NCBI GenBank assembly: GCA_029719485.1
Contig: CP120722.1
Location: 1,798,001 to 1,862,000, forward strand
Source: Kiritimatiellota bacterium B12222
GTDB taxonomy: Bacteria > Verrucomicrobiota > Kiritimatiellia > SS1-B-03-39 > UBA6053
Direction of reading: 5' to 3'
Length of the DNA: 64,000 nucleotides
The position numbers and the translations under genes were made by a program. Under the pieces are notes generated by a model that did no database searches, was not told where the DNA came from, and saw only the letters and a program-made list of their open reading frames with translations. How positions within the stretch are numbered: position 1 is the first letter of the stretch; the number at the start of each line of letters is the position of its first letter. Shown here piece by piece: positions 41,044 through 50,509 of the stretch.

Positions 41044-43052
41044 AAACGCATGAAAAACAGCAGGGCTCGGCCTTGATTTTAACCCTCATGTTGTTGGCGT
41101 TGATGTTAACGTTGGTGCTTTATTATGTCAGTTTGATCAAGATAGAAGCGCAGGTGTCCGGGTTTACGACTTCACATTATCTGTCCCGTGAAGCGTTGGA
41201 GCTGGCGACATCTGAAGCGTTGGCGGCATTGGAAATGAGGCATTCTGCACGACTTTTGGAGGGAAAAGTAACCTTGTCTCCGACGAGCTTTGTGGATTTG
41301 GTTTCTCGAGGGACTGGAGGCGTGTTGACTGGAGCCTTTACTGAAGTGGAGATTCAGCAGTTGGGGTGGCCCCTTCCCGCGGAGGTGGTGGCTCAGCTCG
41401 ACCACATGGAGTGGGTGATTCTGGGCGAGAGTACCACCGTTCACAGTGCCTATGCGTGGGGGCTGATACCGCTTACAGGTTTGCTGGATCCGGAAGGGCT
41501 GTCAGGATGGAGTGTGGGGCATTTGGGTTTTGATGAGACAAGGCCTCTAGATGAGGTCTATTTGTCTGCGACGGAATTTAAAGCCAAACATCCGGGGGCG
41601 GCAGAGGCCTTTATGCCTGGAAATTATTCACGGGACCGGGGATGGTTCGATTTTTCAAGTTCGACTTGGCAAACCAACACCGTGATGGGAGCGGCGGAAG
41701 TGTCCATGCATCCCTTGGCGTGGACGGATGCCGAGGTCTTGGAGGTGATGAAGGTTTTGTATCCCACGCGAGATGCCGTGGCATTGGCCGAAGCCTTTAT
41801 AGACTTTCGGGATGGCAAAACCTTGCCCAGCAATCCTGATGGACTGAGTGCGGTGCCGGTACCCATGTTTAACGAAGTGACGGCTTCCATGACGGTGACG
41901 AATCTTGGGAATGATGTGATATCGATCTCCCATCAAGTGGATGTCGAGATTTGGTATCCTTTTGAAGGGAATCTCAACACCAACCGCTATGAAGTGGCGA
42001 TGACACCAGCATTAGAAGCCCGCAATGGGAATTCGGCCTCTTTGTCCTTGCCCTCGGTGGCTTCGGAGGATGATTGGACCTTTGATGTTCCGGGAGGAGA
42101 TGCCGAAACCGCATTTGCCATTTTAACGCTCCATGTGACACCCTATCAGGTAATTCAGCCCGTAGGAGCGGTGTTAGAAGTTGATTGGAATTTAGAGAAT
42201 TTGACATTAGAGCAACTGGGTGGGGGGATTGCCGATCGATTGCCCTCGGGGTTAAAATTAGAAATGCCCGCGATGACCGTGCCGGCGTCCGGAAGGGTGG
42301 AACGCGTGACGTTGAGCTTAGAAGTGGTGGATCCTGGTTTAAATTACCAACCCGAGCTGTGGGTGCCACGTGAATCATCTACACTTTCCGCCGTAAATGC
42401 GGTGGCGATTGATGCGCAGGCGGACGAAGAGCTTGCGGATGGCTGGTCGCGATGGACCCCTGTAGGGAAAGAGGGGCAATGGAAGGAAGGGTGGGTTGGA
42501 TATTTCCCCTTGGATGGTCCATGGCGAAGTGTGGATTTATTTTCGGAAGAAGGGCAGTGGTGGTTGCAGCATACCCGATCTCCCGAATGGGAACCCGGTG
42601 AGTGGCGACGAGACCGTATTAATCCTTATGGGTTATACGTCGAACCGCTGACTGCGGCATTTGTGGGTGTGCCACGTTTTAAATATCCGGAAGAACTGGG
42701 CGCTGATACGTTTTCCGTAGCAGAAGCTGAGGTTTTTGCAGAAAATTTGGTGGCCGCGACACTTTTAGATGAAAATGGGAACCAACGTGGTAGTTGGAGC
42801 AGCGCGTTGGAAGCCGCTTTGCTCGCAGACCTAAGGGATCGGCATCAAGCAGAAGCCATTTTACAGGAAATTTTAGAGAGGGTGGATATCGGCCATCACC
42901 TTTACGGGTTAATTTTAATGTCGGAAGCCCGAAGTCCCGGGGGAAGGGTGCAGAACCGTAGTGGTGAAATGATGATTTTATGGATGGATGCCTATCCCGA
43001 TGTGAAAGGGCGTTTCCCATTGATGAAAATACTTCGTCACCCGATTAAGTGA
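41040..43052 (+). CDS. Large PilX/GspK-like protein (Verru_Chthon cassette A-like)
   Basis: 670 residues from ATG 41040 (an in-frame start at 40962 lies inside the previous gene). The N-terminus 'QGSALILTLMLLALMLTLVLYYVSLIK' is of the PilX/GspK kind: a prepilin helix lacking the usual Glu5. A long exported beta-rich body follows ('NPYGLYVEPLTAAFVG', 'AEAVFAENLVAATLLDENG'-type motifs). It may cap the fibre, as GspK does. No terminator is seen downstream. Confidence 0.8.
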   Translation: MKTHEKQQGSALILTLMLLALMLTLVLYYVSLIKIEAQVSGFTTSHYLSREALELATSEALAALEMRHSARLLEGKVTLSPTSFVDLVSRGTGGVLTGAFTEVEIQQLGWPLPAEVVAQLDHMEWVILGESTTVHSAYAWGLIPLTGLLDPEGLSGWSVGHLGFDETRPLDEVYLSATEFKAKHPGAAEAFMPGNYSRDRGWFDFSSSTWQTNTVMGAAEVSMHPLAWTDAEVLEVMKVLYPTRDAVALAEAFIDFRDGKTLPSNPDGLSAVPVPMFNEVTASMTVTNLGNDVISISHQVDVEIWYPFEGNLNTNRYEVAMTPALEARNGNSASLSLPSVASEDDWTFDVPGGDAETAFAILTLHVTPYQVIQPVGAVLEVDWNLENLTLEQLGGGIADRLPSGLKLEMPAMTVPASGRVERVTLSLEVVDPGLNYQPELWVPRESSTLSAVNAVAIDAQADEELADGWSRWTPVGKEGQWKEGWVGYFPLDGPWRSVDLFSEEGQWWLQHTRSPEWEPGEWRRDRINPYGLYVEPLTAAFVGVPRFKYPEELGADTFSVAEAEVFAENLVAATLLDENGNQRGSWSSALEAALLADLRDRHQAEAILQEILERVDIGHHLYGLILMSEARSPGGRVQNRSGEMMILWMDAYPDVKGRFPLMKILRHPIK

Positions 43053-43157
43053 ATTTTTTTAGGATTCTTGCTGATTCCAAGGTTGACCAATGACCTATTC
43101 TTCCATTACATGTCGTGACACTTCATGATTCATTCATTTTATTTCCAAGAGGTTCCT

Positions 43158-43775
43158 ATGATTTCTAAATTTGGGCGTACGGCCGTTTTAAGCTTTTTAC
43201 TGTTAGGAACTTTTGCGCTTAAGTCGCAACTATCTGCGCAACCCTCTGCGCAACTGACGCCAAGTGAAATGATCCAAATCAGATCTGTGGAAGCCGAGAA
43301 AATTGCTTCCCCTCGATATGCGGTCGATGTCCGCGGTCAATCCACCAAAAATGATGGTAGCTTACAATGGCTCGAAGTGAGCGTTGAATTTGATACGAGA
43401 CTGAAATGGACAGATGAAATCACTTTTACCATGTACGTGGTGTTGCAAGGGAAACCCGAAAATCTTCCCGAAGGGGCTCAACCCGTAAATATGTTCAGTG
43501 GCACCGTTACCATTGTGAATGTTCCCCAAGTGAAGAAAGGGAACCTGAGTATGTATTTAGATCCCTACACTTTGGCGCGTTATGGAGAACCTACCCACGT
43601 AGCCGTGGTGGCCACGATTGATGGCGAACCCGCTGCTGGAATTGCAGAACCTTCTTCGAGTGCCGCTTCACAGTGGTGGACGCGTCAAACCCCGAATGCG
43701 ACCCCGTTGCTCTCCAGAGATAAAACACCATATATCTTTGTCGAAATCGACGGACAGAACACAATTCAACCCTAA
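43158..43775 (+). CDS. Amuc_1102-like exported protein
   Basis: 205 residues from ATG 43158 after AGAGG; an earlier ATG at 43125 is less likely. A signal peptide leads to a single beta-sandwich-like domain ('YAVDVRGQSTKNDGSLQWLEVSVEFDT', 'FTMYVVLQGKPENLPEG', 'TPYIFVEID'). Its position as first gene of the five-gene set matches Amuc_1102 of Akkermansia, a secreted protein of that pilus locus. A possible TTGACC-18-TACATG promoter lies at 43083-43112, weak. Confidence 0.78.
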   Translation: MISKFGRTAVLSFLLLGTFALKSQLSAQPSAQLTPSEMIQIRSVEAEKIASPRYAVDVRGQSTKNDGSLQWLEVSVEFDTRLKWTDEITFTMYVVLQGKPENLPEGAQPVNMFSGTVTIVNVPQVKKGNLSMYLDPYTLARYGEPTHVAVVATIDGEPAAGIAEPSSSAASQWWTRQTPNATPLLSRDKTPYIFVEIDGQNTIQP

Positions 43776-43792
43776 TCACCCCAGGGCTTCAT

Positions 43793-45454
43793 ATGTCGAA
43801 AAGAATCCTTACATTGGATGTGGGTGCAAGCACTCTCAAACTCGCTGAATTTCATGTTGCGAAAGACCATGAACTCGAATTGGTAAAATATGGTACGCGT
43901 GCCGTAGGTATTGATCCTGGCGATGAAGCGAACCGCATGGTATATACCGGCACGGCTCTGCAAGAGTTGATGCGGGAATTGCAAATCAAACCGGGTCCGG
44001 TTTCGCTGTCATTGTCTGGCATGCATGTATTTTCGCGCTACGTAAAATTACCTCCGGTCTCTGGAGATAAAGTTTCGCAAGTTGTTGAATACGAAGCAAA
44101 ACAAAATATTCCTAATCTAGATGAGGTGGTCTGGGACCGTCAAATCCTCAAAGGTAAAGACGGGGATATGGATGTGTTGTTGGCGGCTGTGAAGCAACAG
44201 GTCGTTGAAGACTTGGCAGAGACCATTCACAGTTGTGGTCTTGAAACCGATTTGGTGGATGTTTCAGTTGCCTCCATTTATAATGCATATCGCAACTGCT
44301 TCCCGAGTCAGGAAGGCTGTACCATGATTTTGGACATGGGGGCGAAAACCACCAGTGTAATCTTTACGGAAGGTGATCAGGTGTGGAGTCGTAGTTTCCC
44401 TGTTTCGGGTAACTCCATTTCCCAATCCATTGCCAATGATTTTAAATTAGAATTTGGTGAAGCGGAACAGCTGAAAGAGCAAGTATCTATGGTGGCTTTG
44501 GGTGGGGCCTATGAACCTTTAGAAGACCCGCAGGCTGACCAAGTTTCCAAATGCATTCGTGGGTCGATGACCCGACTGCACTCTGAAATCAATCGTTCTA
44601 TCAACACCTATCGTAGTCAACAACACGGTTCTGCACCTGATCGGGTGTTGCTGACCGGTGGTTCGGTGGTGATGAGTTACTTCGACATGTTTCTCAATGA
44701 GAAACTAGATATTCCGGTTGAATACTTTAATCCTCTTGAATGTGTGCGTATCGGTAATCACATTGATGACGAAGCCATCAGTCAAGACTGGCATTTATTG
44801 AGTGAAGTCGTGGGCTTGGCGAAACGTAAAGCCGGTTCTGCGATCATGGAGATGAACTTGTTGCCGCCTTCGATTGTGAGTGAGCGGATCTTCCGCAAGA
44901 AACAAGGCGTTTTTGCCGTTTGTTTCGCTTTAGTGGTGGCATCCCTTGGCGTATGGGGCTGGGGGAATGATGCGCAACTCAAACAGAACCAAGCGTATTT
45001 ATCTGAATTGGATGCGGAAGTGGGCACCCTGCAAGAGTGGGATGCTAAAATTAAAGCCGAGAGACGTGGTTTTGTTTCCGTAGAAAAAGATTTGCTTGCA
45101 TTAACCAATGTGGTGGACTCACGAATGGTGTGGGGCCGGGTATTGGAAGCGGTTGAGAAAGACAAACCCGAAGCGGTTTGGATTACGCAAATTCGTCCAG
45201 ATGAACAGCAGCCTAATCAGAAATTGATCATCATTGGATCCTTCTTTAAGGATGATTTATATGATGTAGACAAGCTACCTGTGAATGATGAGATCACAGG
45301 ATATCAGAAAAAACTTAAAGAAACCTTTAGGGAAGATACACAATTTAGTCTCGGTATTACTGACTTATCCCCCAGTGGAGAACCAGACGATAAACTGAAG
45401 AGCATTTCTGTTTTTCAAATCGAAATTCAACTTAAGAACCCGGTGGAATTATGA
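43793..45454 (+). CDS. pilM: PilM-type actin-like ATPase fused to a PilN-like domain (Amuc_1101-like)
   Basis: The protein has 553 residues. Residues 1-350 follow PilM: 'ILTLDVGASTLKLAEFHV', 'LPPVSGDKVSQVVEYEAKQNIP', 'TMILDMGAKTTSVIFTEGD', 'DRVLLTGGSVVMSYF'. Residues 375-395 form one membrane segment, then a coiled coil and 'WITQIRPDEQQP' of PilN type. One polypeptide thus does the work of PilM and PilN. It overlaps the next gene by ATGA. It should tether the cytosolic motor to the periplasmic alignment proteins. Confidence 0.9.
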   Translation: MSKRILTLDVGASTLKLAEFHVAKDHELELVKYGTRAVGIDPGDEANRMVYTGTALQELMRELQIKPGPVSLSLSGMHVFSRYVKLPPVSGDKVSQVVEYEAKQNIPNLDEVVWDRQILKGKDGDMDVLLAAVKQQVVEDLAETIHSCGLETDLVDVSVASIYNAYRNCFPSQEGCTMILDMGAKTTSVIFTEGDQVWSRSFPVSGNSISQSIANDFKLEFGEAEQLKEQVSMVALGGAYEPLEDPQADQVSKCIRGSMTRLHSEINRSINTYRSQQHGSAPDRVLLTGGSVVMSYFDMFLNEKLDIPVEYFNPLECVRIGNHIDDEAISQDWHLLSEVVGLAKRKAGSAIMEMNLLPPSIVSERIFRKKQGVFAVCFALVVASLGVWGWGNDAQLKQNQAYLSELDAEVGTLQEWDAKIKAERRGFVSVEKDLLALTNVVDSRMVWGRVLEAVEKDKPEAVWITQIRPDEQQPNQKLIIIGSFFKDDLYDVDKLPVNDEITGYQKKLKETFREDTQFSLGITDLSPSGEPDDKLKSISVFQIEIQLKNPVEL

Positions 45455-46566
45455 ATTGGACCCGCTATAAGTTATTAATCATCTCCGGCGGTGTCACGGT
45501 TGTGCTCTCCTCTGCGCTACTGTTTTGGATTTTATCTGTCCGTTCCGAGAACGCAGATGTAAAGTCTGAGATTCAAAGTCTCACGTCGAAGCAAGCTAGT
45601 TTAAAGAGTCAGCCGTTATTTCCTTCCGAGCAGAACTTTCAGCTTTTGAAAGCCGAACAGGAGAAAGTTGTCGCCCAACGCGATCAATTGAAAGATCTGA
45701 TTGCTGAAGGCGAATTAAAGGTTCAGGAAGTGAGCCGATCCAACTTTAGTGGTTACATCAAATCCTGGGCGTCAAGTTTACGGAAGACCGCAAGTGAATC
45801 TGTTACAGGAGGGGAGCATGGCGTCATTCTCGTAGATCCAGATTTTGGTTTTACGGACTACATTCGCAATGGGATTTTACCGGTCAATTCGGAACTTCCC
45901 AACCTGTTGCTTGAGCTTCAGACCATGGAAGTCTTATGTAATCTGCTTTTTGAATCGGGTATTAGTGAGTTAATTTCCGTTTCGGTTGTAGAAGAAAAAA
46001 GTGCGGTCACTCCAGGTCGTAATGCATTCAACAGTTCAAGTTTTTCTGCGCCGGGTATGAATGCCATGAATAACATTCCGGGTGGTTCGGGTGCGATGCC
46101 TCCAGGAGCTGGCATGAATGAAGAGGGGGCACCTTCTGAAAAAGAGCGGATGTTTACCTACAAGGATTACCGAGTGGAGTATCGCGTGTATGAAGACTAT
46201 TTATGGACGACCTTAAATAACTTCATGGGAAATCCAAACACACTAGTGGTGAAAGAACTGGGCGTTACCAATTCTAACCAAGAGCTCTGGCCGCATTATT
46301 TAAAGCCATTGATTGGGACCAAGCGAAACAAAACCCCTATTGCGGGTGCTCCTAAACGTCGTCCCGAAAGAAGGACCAATCCATTAGAACGTATGTTCAT
46401 GTCTGAAGAAGGTCCTGCACCGGAGGAACCTAAAGAAGACATCCGTATCGCGGGGTTGACTGAACGTCGTCAAAATATGGTAGGTGGCGATTTATTAAAT
46501 GTTTATATGGTGGTGCGGGTGTATCGCTTGATAAACGAAGATTCTGAAACCGAACAAGGCCGCTGA
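45451..46566 (+). CDS. PilO-like protein (Amuc_1100-like)
   Basis: A 371-residue protein with one N-terminal membrane helix ('LIISGGVTVVLSSALLFWIL'), a coiled coil to about residue 90, then ferredoxin-like PilO domains ('LLLELQTMEVLCNLLFESGISELISV'), a Pro/Gly/Met-rich loop (residues 190-225) and 'DYLWTTLNNFMGNP'. Position and layout match Amuc_1100 of Akkermansia muciniphila; the identity of individual residues is not claimed. It is longer than Amuc_1100 because of the low-complexity inserts. Confidence 0.8.
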   Translation: MNWTRYKLLIISGGVTVVLSSALLFWILSVRSENADVKSEIQSLTSKQASLKSQPLFPSEQNFQLLKAEQEKVVAQRDQLKDLIAEGELKVQEVSRSNFSGYIKSWASSLRKTASESVTGGEHGVILVDPDFGFTDYIRNGILPVNSELPNLLLELQTMEVLCNLLFESGISELISVSVVEEKSAVTPGRNAFNSSSFSAPGMNAMNNIPGGSGAMPPGAGMNEEGAPSEKERMFTYKDYRVEYRVYEDYLWTTLNNFMGNPNTLVVKELGVTNSNQELWPHYLKPLIGTKRNKTPIAGAPKRRPERRTNPLERMFMSEEGPAPEEPKEDIRIAGLTERRQNMVGGDLLNVYMVVRVYRLINEDSETEQGR

Positions 46567-46568
46567 TC

Positions 46569-47666
46569 ATGGATTTTATTAAAAAGCATGGCGAAAAAGT
46601 TTTATTAGTCGTTCTGTTATTGGTGTTAGCGGGGGCTGTATTCATGGCGCTCAATAGCACGAGTAAATTTCAGAACATGAATGTGTCATCCACGACTGGT
46701 GGTCAAGTGGACTTGGCGGTGGATACGGATGGGGTGCAAAGCTTCATTAACCACTTAACCGATGACCCTTATCAACTTGAAGTCATCACCAATGCCTTTA
46801 CACCTGAAGTTCGTGTAATGTGCATGAATCCAGATGACCTCACCTTGATCCCCAAAGATGCGAAAATTTGTCCTTACTGCAAGTGGGAGCAAACGGAACG
46901 AGTGCGGGATACTGATGAAGACGGCATCAACGACAAATTAGAATTGCAATGGGGAATGAACCCAAATGATCCTAAAGATATTTATCTCGACCAGGACAAT
47001 GATGGATTCCAAACCATTGTTGAATTTGAGCGCGATACTGATCCTACGGATTCAAGCAGCTATCCTCCTTTGGTTGATTACCTGCGCTTGATCAGTGTGT
47101 CTGAAACCAGTATTTCGTTTGAATTACGTGGTACTGCCAAAATGTCATCCGGATACACCCTGCAAATGAAATGGACCTATCCAGATGAAAGCACTGCTCG
47201 TACAGAATATGTCAAAGTAGGAAGTACCTTTGGGCGTAACAATGAATTTAAAGCGGAATCGTTCACTGAAAAACGTACACTCATCGATGGTAAGTATGTG
47301 GATCAGTCCCGTGCCGTGATTCGGGCAGGAAACTATTCTGTTTCTCTGGGAAGAATAGGGGAGGAGCGGAAAGGGAAAATGACCGAACGTACCGCAGAAC
47401 TTGAATTGATCATGGGACCCAAATGGAGTCAAGAGGTAAGGATTGATCAAACCTTCGACCTTGATAAGAAATCCTATATGGTCGTTGACATCAACAGCGC
47501 CTCTGTCGTAATAAAGCTCAATGATACAGGTGCTGAAAACGAAAAATTACGTACGATTCGCGAAGCGACTCAAGAGGAATTGGATGCATTAAAGCCTCCA
47601 CCCACTGAAGAGGACATCATGGGAGGCTTCATGTTTGAAGGTTCAGGCTCCCAGCCTCCTTTTTAA
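46569..47666 (+). CDS. PilP-like protein with Ca-binding-like repeats (Amuc_1099-like)
   Basis: The protein has 365 residues. The N-terminal membrane helix ('VLLVVLLLVLAGAVFMAL') is followed by 'CMNPDDLTLIPKDAKICPYC', a zinc-ribbon-like or disulfide pair, and 'DTDEDGINDKLELQWGMNPNDP' and 'DQDNDGFQTIVEFERDTDPTD', two thrombospondin-type-3/EF-like Asp-rich repeats. The beta-rich C-terminal part would contact the secretin. It occupies the Amuc_1099 slot. The combination of Asp repeats with a PilP role is unusual. Confidence 0.78.
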   Translation: MDFIKKHGEKVLLVVLLLVLAGAVFMALNSTSKFQNMNVSSTTGGQVDLAVDTDGVQSFINHLTDDPYQLEVITNAFTPEVRVMCMNPDDLTLIPKDAKICPYCKWEQTERVRDTDEDGINDKLELQWGMNPNDPKDIYLDQDNDGFQTIVEFERDTDPTDSSSYPPLVDYLRLISVSETSISFELRGTAKMSSGYTLQMKWTYPDESTARTEYVKVGSTFGRNNEFKAESFTEKRTLIDGKYVDQSRAVIRAGNYSVSLGRIGEERKGKMTERTAELELIMGPKWSQEVRIDQTFDLDKKSYMVVDINSASVVIKLNDTGAENEKLRTIREATQEELDALKPPPTEEDIMGGFMFEGSGSQPPF

Positions 47667-47766
47667 ATAAGCTAAGAATTATCTTTATTATCAACACTCT
47701 ATAATCAAAACCATTTAAATGCAAAAAACCCAAACTAACCAGAAGTGTTTAGAGGAGACCGCCCTT

Positions 47767-50433
47767 ATGAATCGTATGTGTAAGATGTTAATCATTGGCT
47801 GCAGTATCTGGAGCTACCTATACTTTCCAGTCAACGCTCAAGAGGAAATGGATGTTCTCGTTGAAGAGGCACCCGCCGCGGTTGAAGAAGTTGATGCTGT
47901 TGCGGAAGTCGTAGTTGACGATACCACAACCATTGATTTGCTTGATCCTACGCTTGTTACTGATCAGGAGCGCGTCGTTGACGCCGCTGCTTTGGCGGAA
48001 CAAGAGCGTGTTCGTCGCTACTCTGCCGCTATGGAAGGGCGTCAAGCCTTGGCCAAAGCAAACGTAGCCATGACCAAAGGGCAGTGGGCCTTGGCGGTTG
48101 AGCTCTATGATTTGGCTCAATCCAAAATGCAAAACGTAGATATGCTCCAGGAAGAGTTGACCATGGCACGCGATCAGAAATCTGAAGCGTATTTCCAAAT
48201 GGCCCTCTCGATTTATAACCGTCGTAAGGAAGGTGGAAACCTGAATGAAGCGGAACGTTATTTGAAACTTTCTGCTGAAATTAATCCCGAGAACACCAAA
48301 CCTGCGATGTTGAGTAAAGATATTGCGGTTTACAAGAAACGGGTTGCGGATGAAAAAGAAATCAGCCCCATTCAAGAAGAAGAAAAATACGTCAACGCCC
48401 AAGCGAAGATCAAAACCTTATTGGCACGTGGTCGTGCTGAAATGGAAATCGGCGATTATGATACGGCAGAAAACACCTTCGAACAGGTCTTGGCCTATGA
48501 TCGCTACAATCATGACGCTTTCCGCTATATTGAAAAAGTAGCTGAGTTACGTTGGAAAGCTCACAGTTTAGAACGCAAATCCACCGTCATGAAAATGATG
48601 GATGATGCGGAAAAACGTTGGTTATTACCTTTGAACATTGATCAACGCGGACCCAAAGACATCATGAGTGTCAGTGGCAGTGATATTGAAATTGCTGAAT
48701 CCGATTTAGAAAACAAATTGAACAACATTGTAATCGAAGAAATTCGTTTCCAACGTGCTGACATCTCTGATGTGATTCAATTCTTGGTTCAGGCCAGTCG
48801 TGAGCAAGACCCTGATGGTATTGGTGTCAATATTATCTTTATGGATCCAGAAATGGGTGCAGGCGCTGCACCTGCAAACGCTGGCTCTGGGGCTGCACCT
48901 GCTGCTGATCCCTTTGGTTTCGGCGCTCCGGCTGGAAATCTTGCGGCTCCTGTTGCTGCCCAAAGTTCCATTCCTCCGATTACCTTAGAATTGCGTAATG
49001 TGACTTTGTTGGACGCGTTGAAAACCGTAACCGACATTTCCGGTCTCTACTATCGTATTGAACGGAACATGGTGATCATTGAGCGTGAAGGTCGTGGTCG
49101 TTTAATCACTCGTTTTTATCCTGTAGATCCTACCCGTTGGGTCGTGGTTTCTGGTAATATGGCTGCCCGTTCGGGTGGTGGGATGAACGCTGGTGCCAGC
49201 AATGATCCTTTTGCGAGCTCCAATGATCCATTTGGTTCTTCTGCAGCCGCTCCTTCAGGTTCCGGACCAGAATTGAATTCACTGTTCTCCAAATATGGTG
49301 TGAAAATTCCTGATGGTGGAGACATTGCTTATGAGTCATTGATTTCTCAGTTGGTGGTGACCTTAACCCCTGATCAATTCCCACAATTTGAGGAAGTACT
49401 CAGAAAGATTAACGTGGCGCCACGCCAAGTTGAAATTGAAGCTCGTTTTGTTGAAGTACTGCAAAGTGACCTCGAAGAACTTGGTTTTGAGTGGATCTTA
49501 ACAGACAACGCTGAACTGTTGGTTCAAGATGGACCTGGTGCTGTGGCTTCCCGTCCTCGGGTGGTTGCGGATCAAAACTTACAAGGTGTAACCTCAGGTC
49601 TTCGTTTCTTCGACTTTGACTCTACCGCTGACAACGTTCAGCCTACCAGTCGTAGTAGCAGCAATGGTAATAATTTCCTTGGTGAAATTATGTCCTTCTC
49701 TGGAATTTTGACCAACCCTGAATTGCAAGTTGTGATTCAAGCCTTGGATCAAAAAGGAAACTCCGACTTGCTGTCCTCACCTCGAGTGACCACCGTTCAT
49801 GGTGTAAACGCGATTATCGAAGTTGTACGTGAGATTATTTATCCTACAGAGTTCGATATCACTGAAAATGATGTGAATGTGGATGGTGGCGGAACCGGTG
49901 ATAGTTTCATCTTCCTGCCTCCTACCGTTGAGCCAGGTGGATTCGAAACCCGTAACGTTGGTGTGATTCTAAATGTGACGCCTACTGTAAACGCGGATAA
50001 CTATACCATCAACTTGGTGATGCTTCCTGAGATTGCGGAATTGGTGGACTGGTTGCAGTACGGTTCTAGTATTCCATTAGGCGATGGCACTGAATACCTC
50101 GTGAACATTCCACAACCTGTATTTGAATCACGTAACATTACCACTTCCATGATTGTATGGGATGGCCACACCGTGGTTATGGGTGGTTTGATTCGTGAAG
50201 ATTTGACTACTTATGAAGACAAAGTACCCCTGTTGGGTGACTTGCCTATCATTGGTCGTCTTTTCCGCAGTGAAGGTCGTCGTTCTGAAAAACGTAACCT
50301 CTTAATTTTCGTAACCGCTCGTTTGGTTGACCCCGCGGGTAATTCTGTGAATCGTAAAGAACAGCAGGATTTGGTTTCCGGAAAAGGAAGCAGCAGCATC
50401 ACTTCTAGTGGTGGACCTGTTGCCATACAATAA
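47767..50433 (+). CDS. Secretin, outer-membrane pilus channel (Amuc_1098-like)
   Basis: 888 residues from ATG 47767 (AGGAG nine bases upstream; a longer start at 47719 lacks one). A signal peptide precedes an N-terminal Ala/Glu/Val-rich segment, TPR repeats at about 70-260, N0/N1-type domains ('PPITLELRNVTLLDALKTVTDISG'), Gly/Ala-rich inserts, and the secretin domain with 'LLSSPRVTTVHG' and 'VPLLGDLPIIGRLF'. The TPR front differs from ordinary PilQ/GspD. It closes the five-gene set; a terminator-like hairpin follows. Confidence 0.93.
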   Translation: MNRMCKMLIIGCSIWSYLYFPVNAQEEMDVLVEEAPAAVEEVDAVAEVVVDDTTTIDLLDPTLVTDQERVVDAAALAEQERVRRYSAAMEGRQALAKANVAMTKGQWALAVELYDLAQSKMQNVDMLQEELTMARDQKSEAYFQMALSIYNRRKEGGNLNEAERYLKLSAEINPENTKPAMLSKDIAVYKKRVADEKEISPIQEEEKYVNAQAKIKTLLARGRAEMEIGDYDTAENTFEQVLAYDRYNHDAFRYIEKVAELRWKAHSLERKSTVMKMMDDAEKRWLLPLNIDQRGPKDIMSVSGSDIEIAESDLENKLNNIVIEEIRFQRADISDVIQFLVQASREQDPDGIGVNIIFMDPEMGAGAAPANAGSGAAPAADPFGFGAPAGNLAAPVAAQSSIPPITLELRNVTLLDALKTVTDISGLYYRIERNMVIIEREGRGRLITRFYPVDPTRWVVVSGNMAARSGGGMNAGASNDPFASSNDPFGSSAAAPSGSGPELNSLFSKYGVKIPDGGDIAYESLISQLVVTLTPDQFPQFEEVLRKINVAPRQVEIEARFVEVLQSDLEELGFEWILTDNAELLVQDGPGAVASRPRVVADQNLQGVTSGLRFFDFDSTADNVQPTSRSSSNGNNFLGEIMSFSGILTNPELQVVIQALDQKGNSDLLSSPRVTTVHGVNAIIEVVREIIYPTEFDITENDVNVDGGGTGDSFIFLPPTVEPGGFETRNVGVILNVTPTVNADNYTINLVMLPEIAELVDWLQYGSSIPLGDGTEYLVNIPQPVFESRNITTSMIVWDGHTVVMGGLIREDLTTYEDKVPLLGDLPIIGRLFRSEGRRSEKRNLLIFVTARLVDPAGNSVNRKEQQDLVSGKGSSSITSSGGPVAIQ

Positions 50434-50452
50434 GTGTAATTGACTTCACTGG

Positions 50453-50497
50453 TGAAGCAGCTCAGCGAGAAATTGCTGCAGCTGCTTCATTGTTTCT
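50453..50497 (+). terminator. Terminator-like hairpin after the secretin gene
   Basis: TGAAGCAGCT (50453-50462) pairs with AGCTGCTTCA (50480-50489), loop 17 bases, followed by TTGTTTCT. A moderate rho-independent terminator; the next gene starts 21 bases after the stem, so readthrough is possible. Confidence 0.5.
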
Positions 50498-50509
50498 ACT
50501 AATAATGAT

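Noticed and set aside
47818-48402. Minus-strand 194-codon frame
   Set aside because: Lies wholly inside the secretin gene, which has clear domains, and reads as Phe-rich nonsense.
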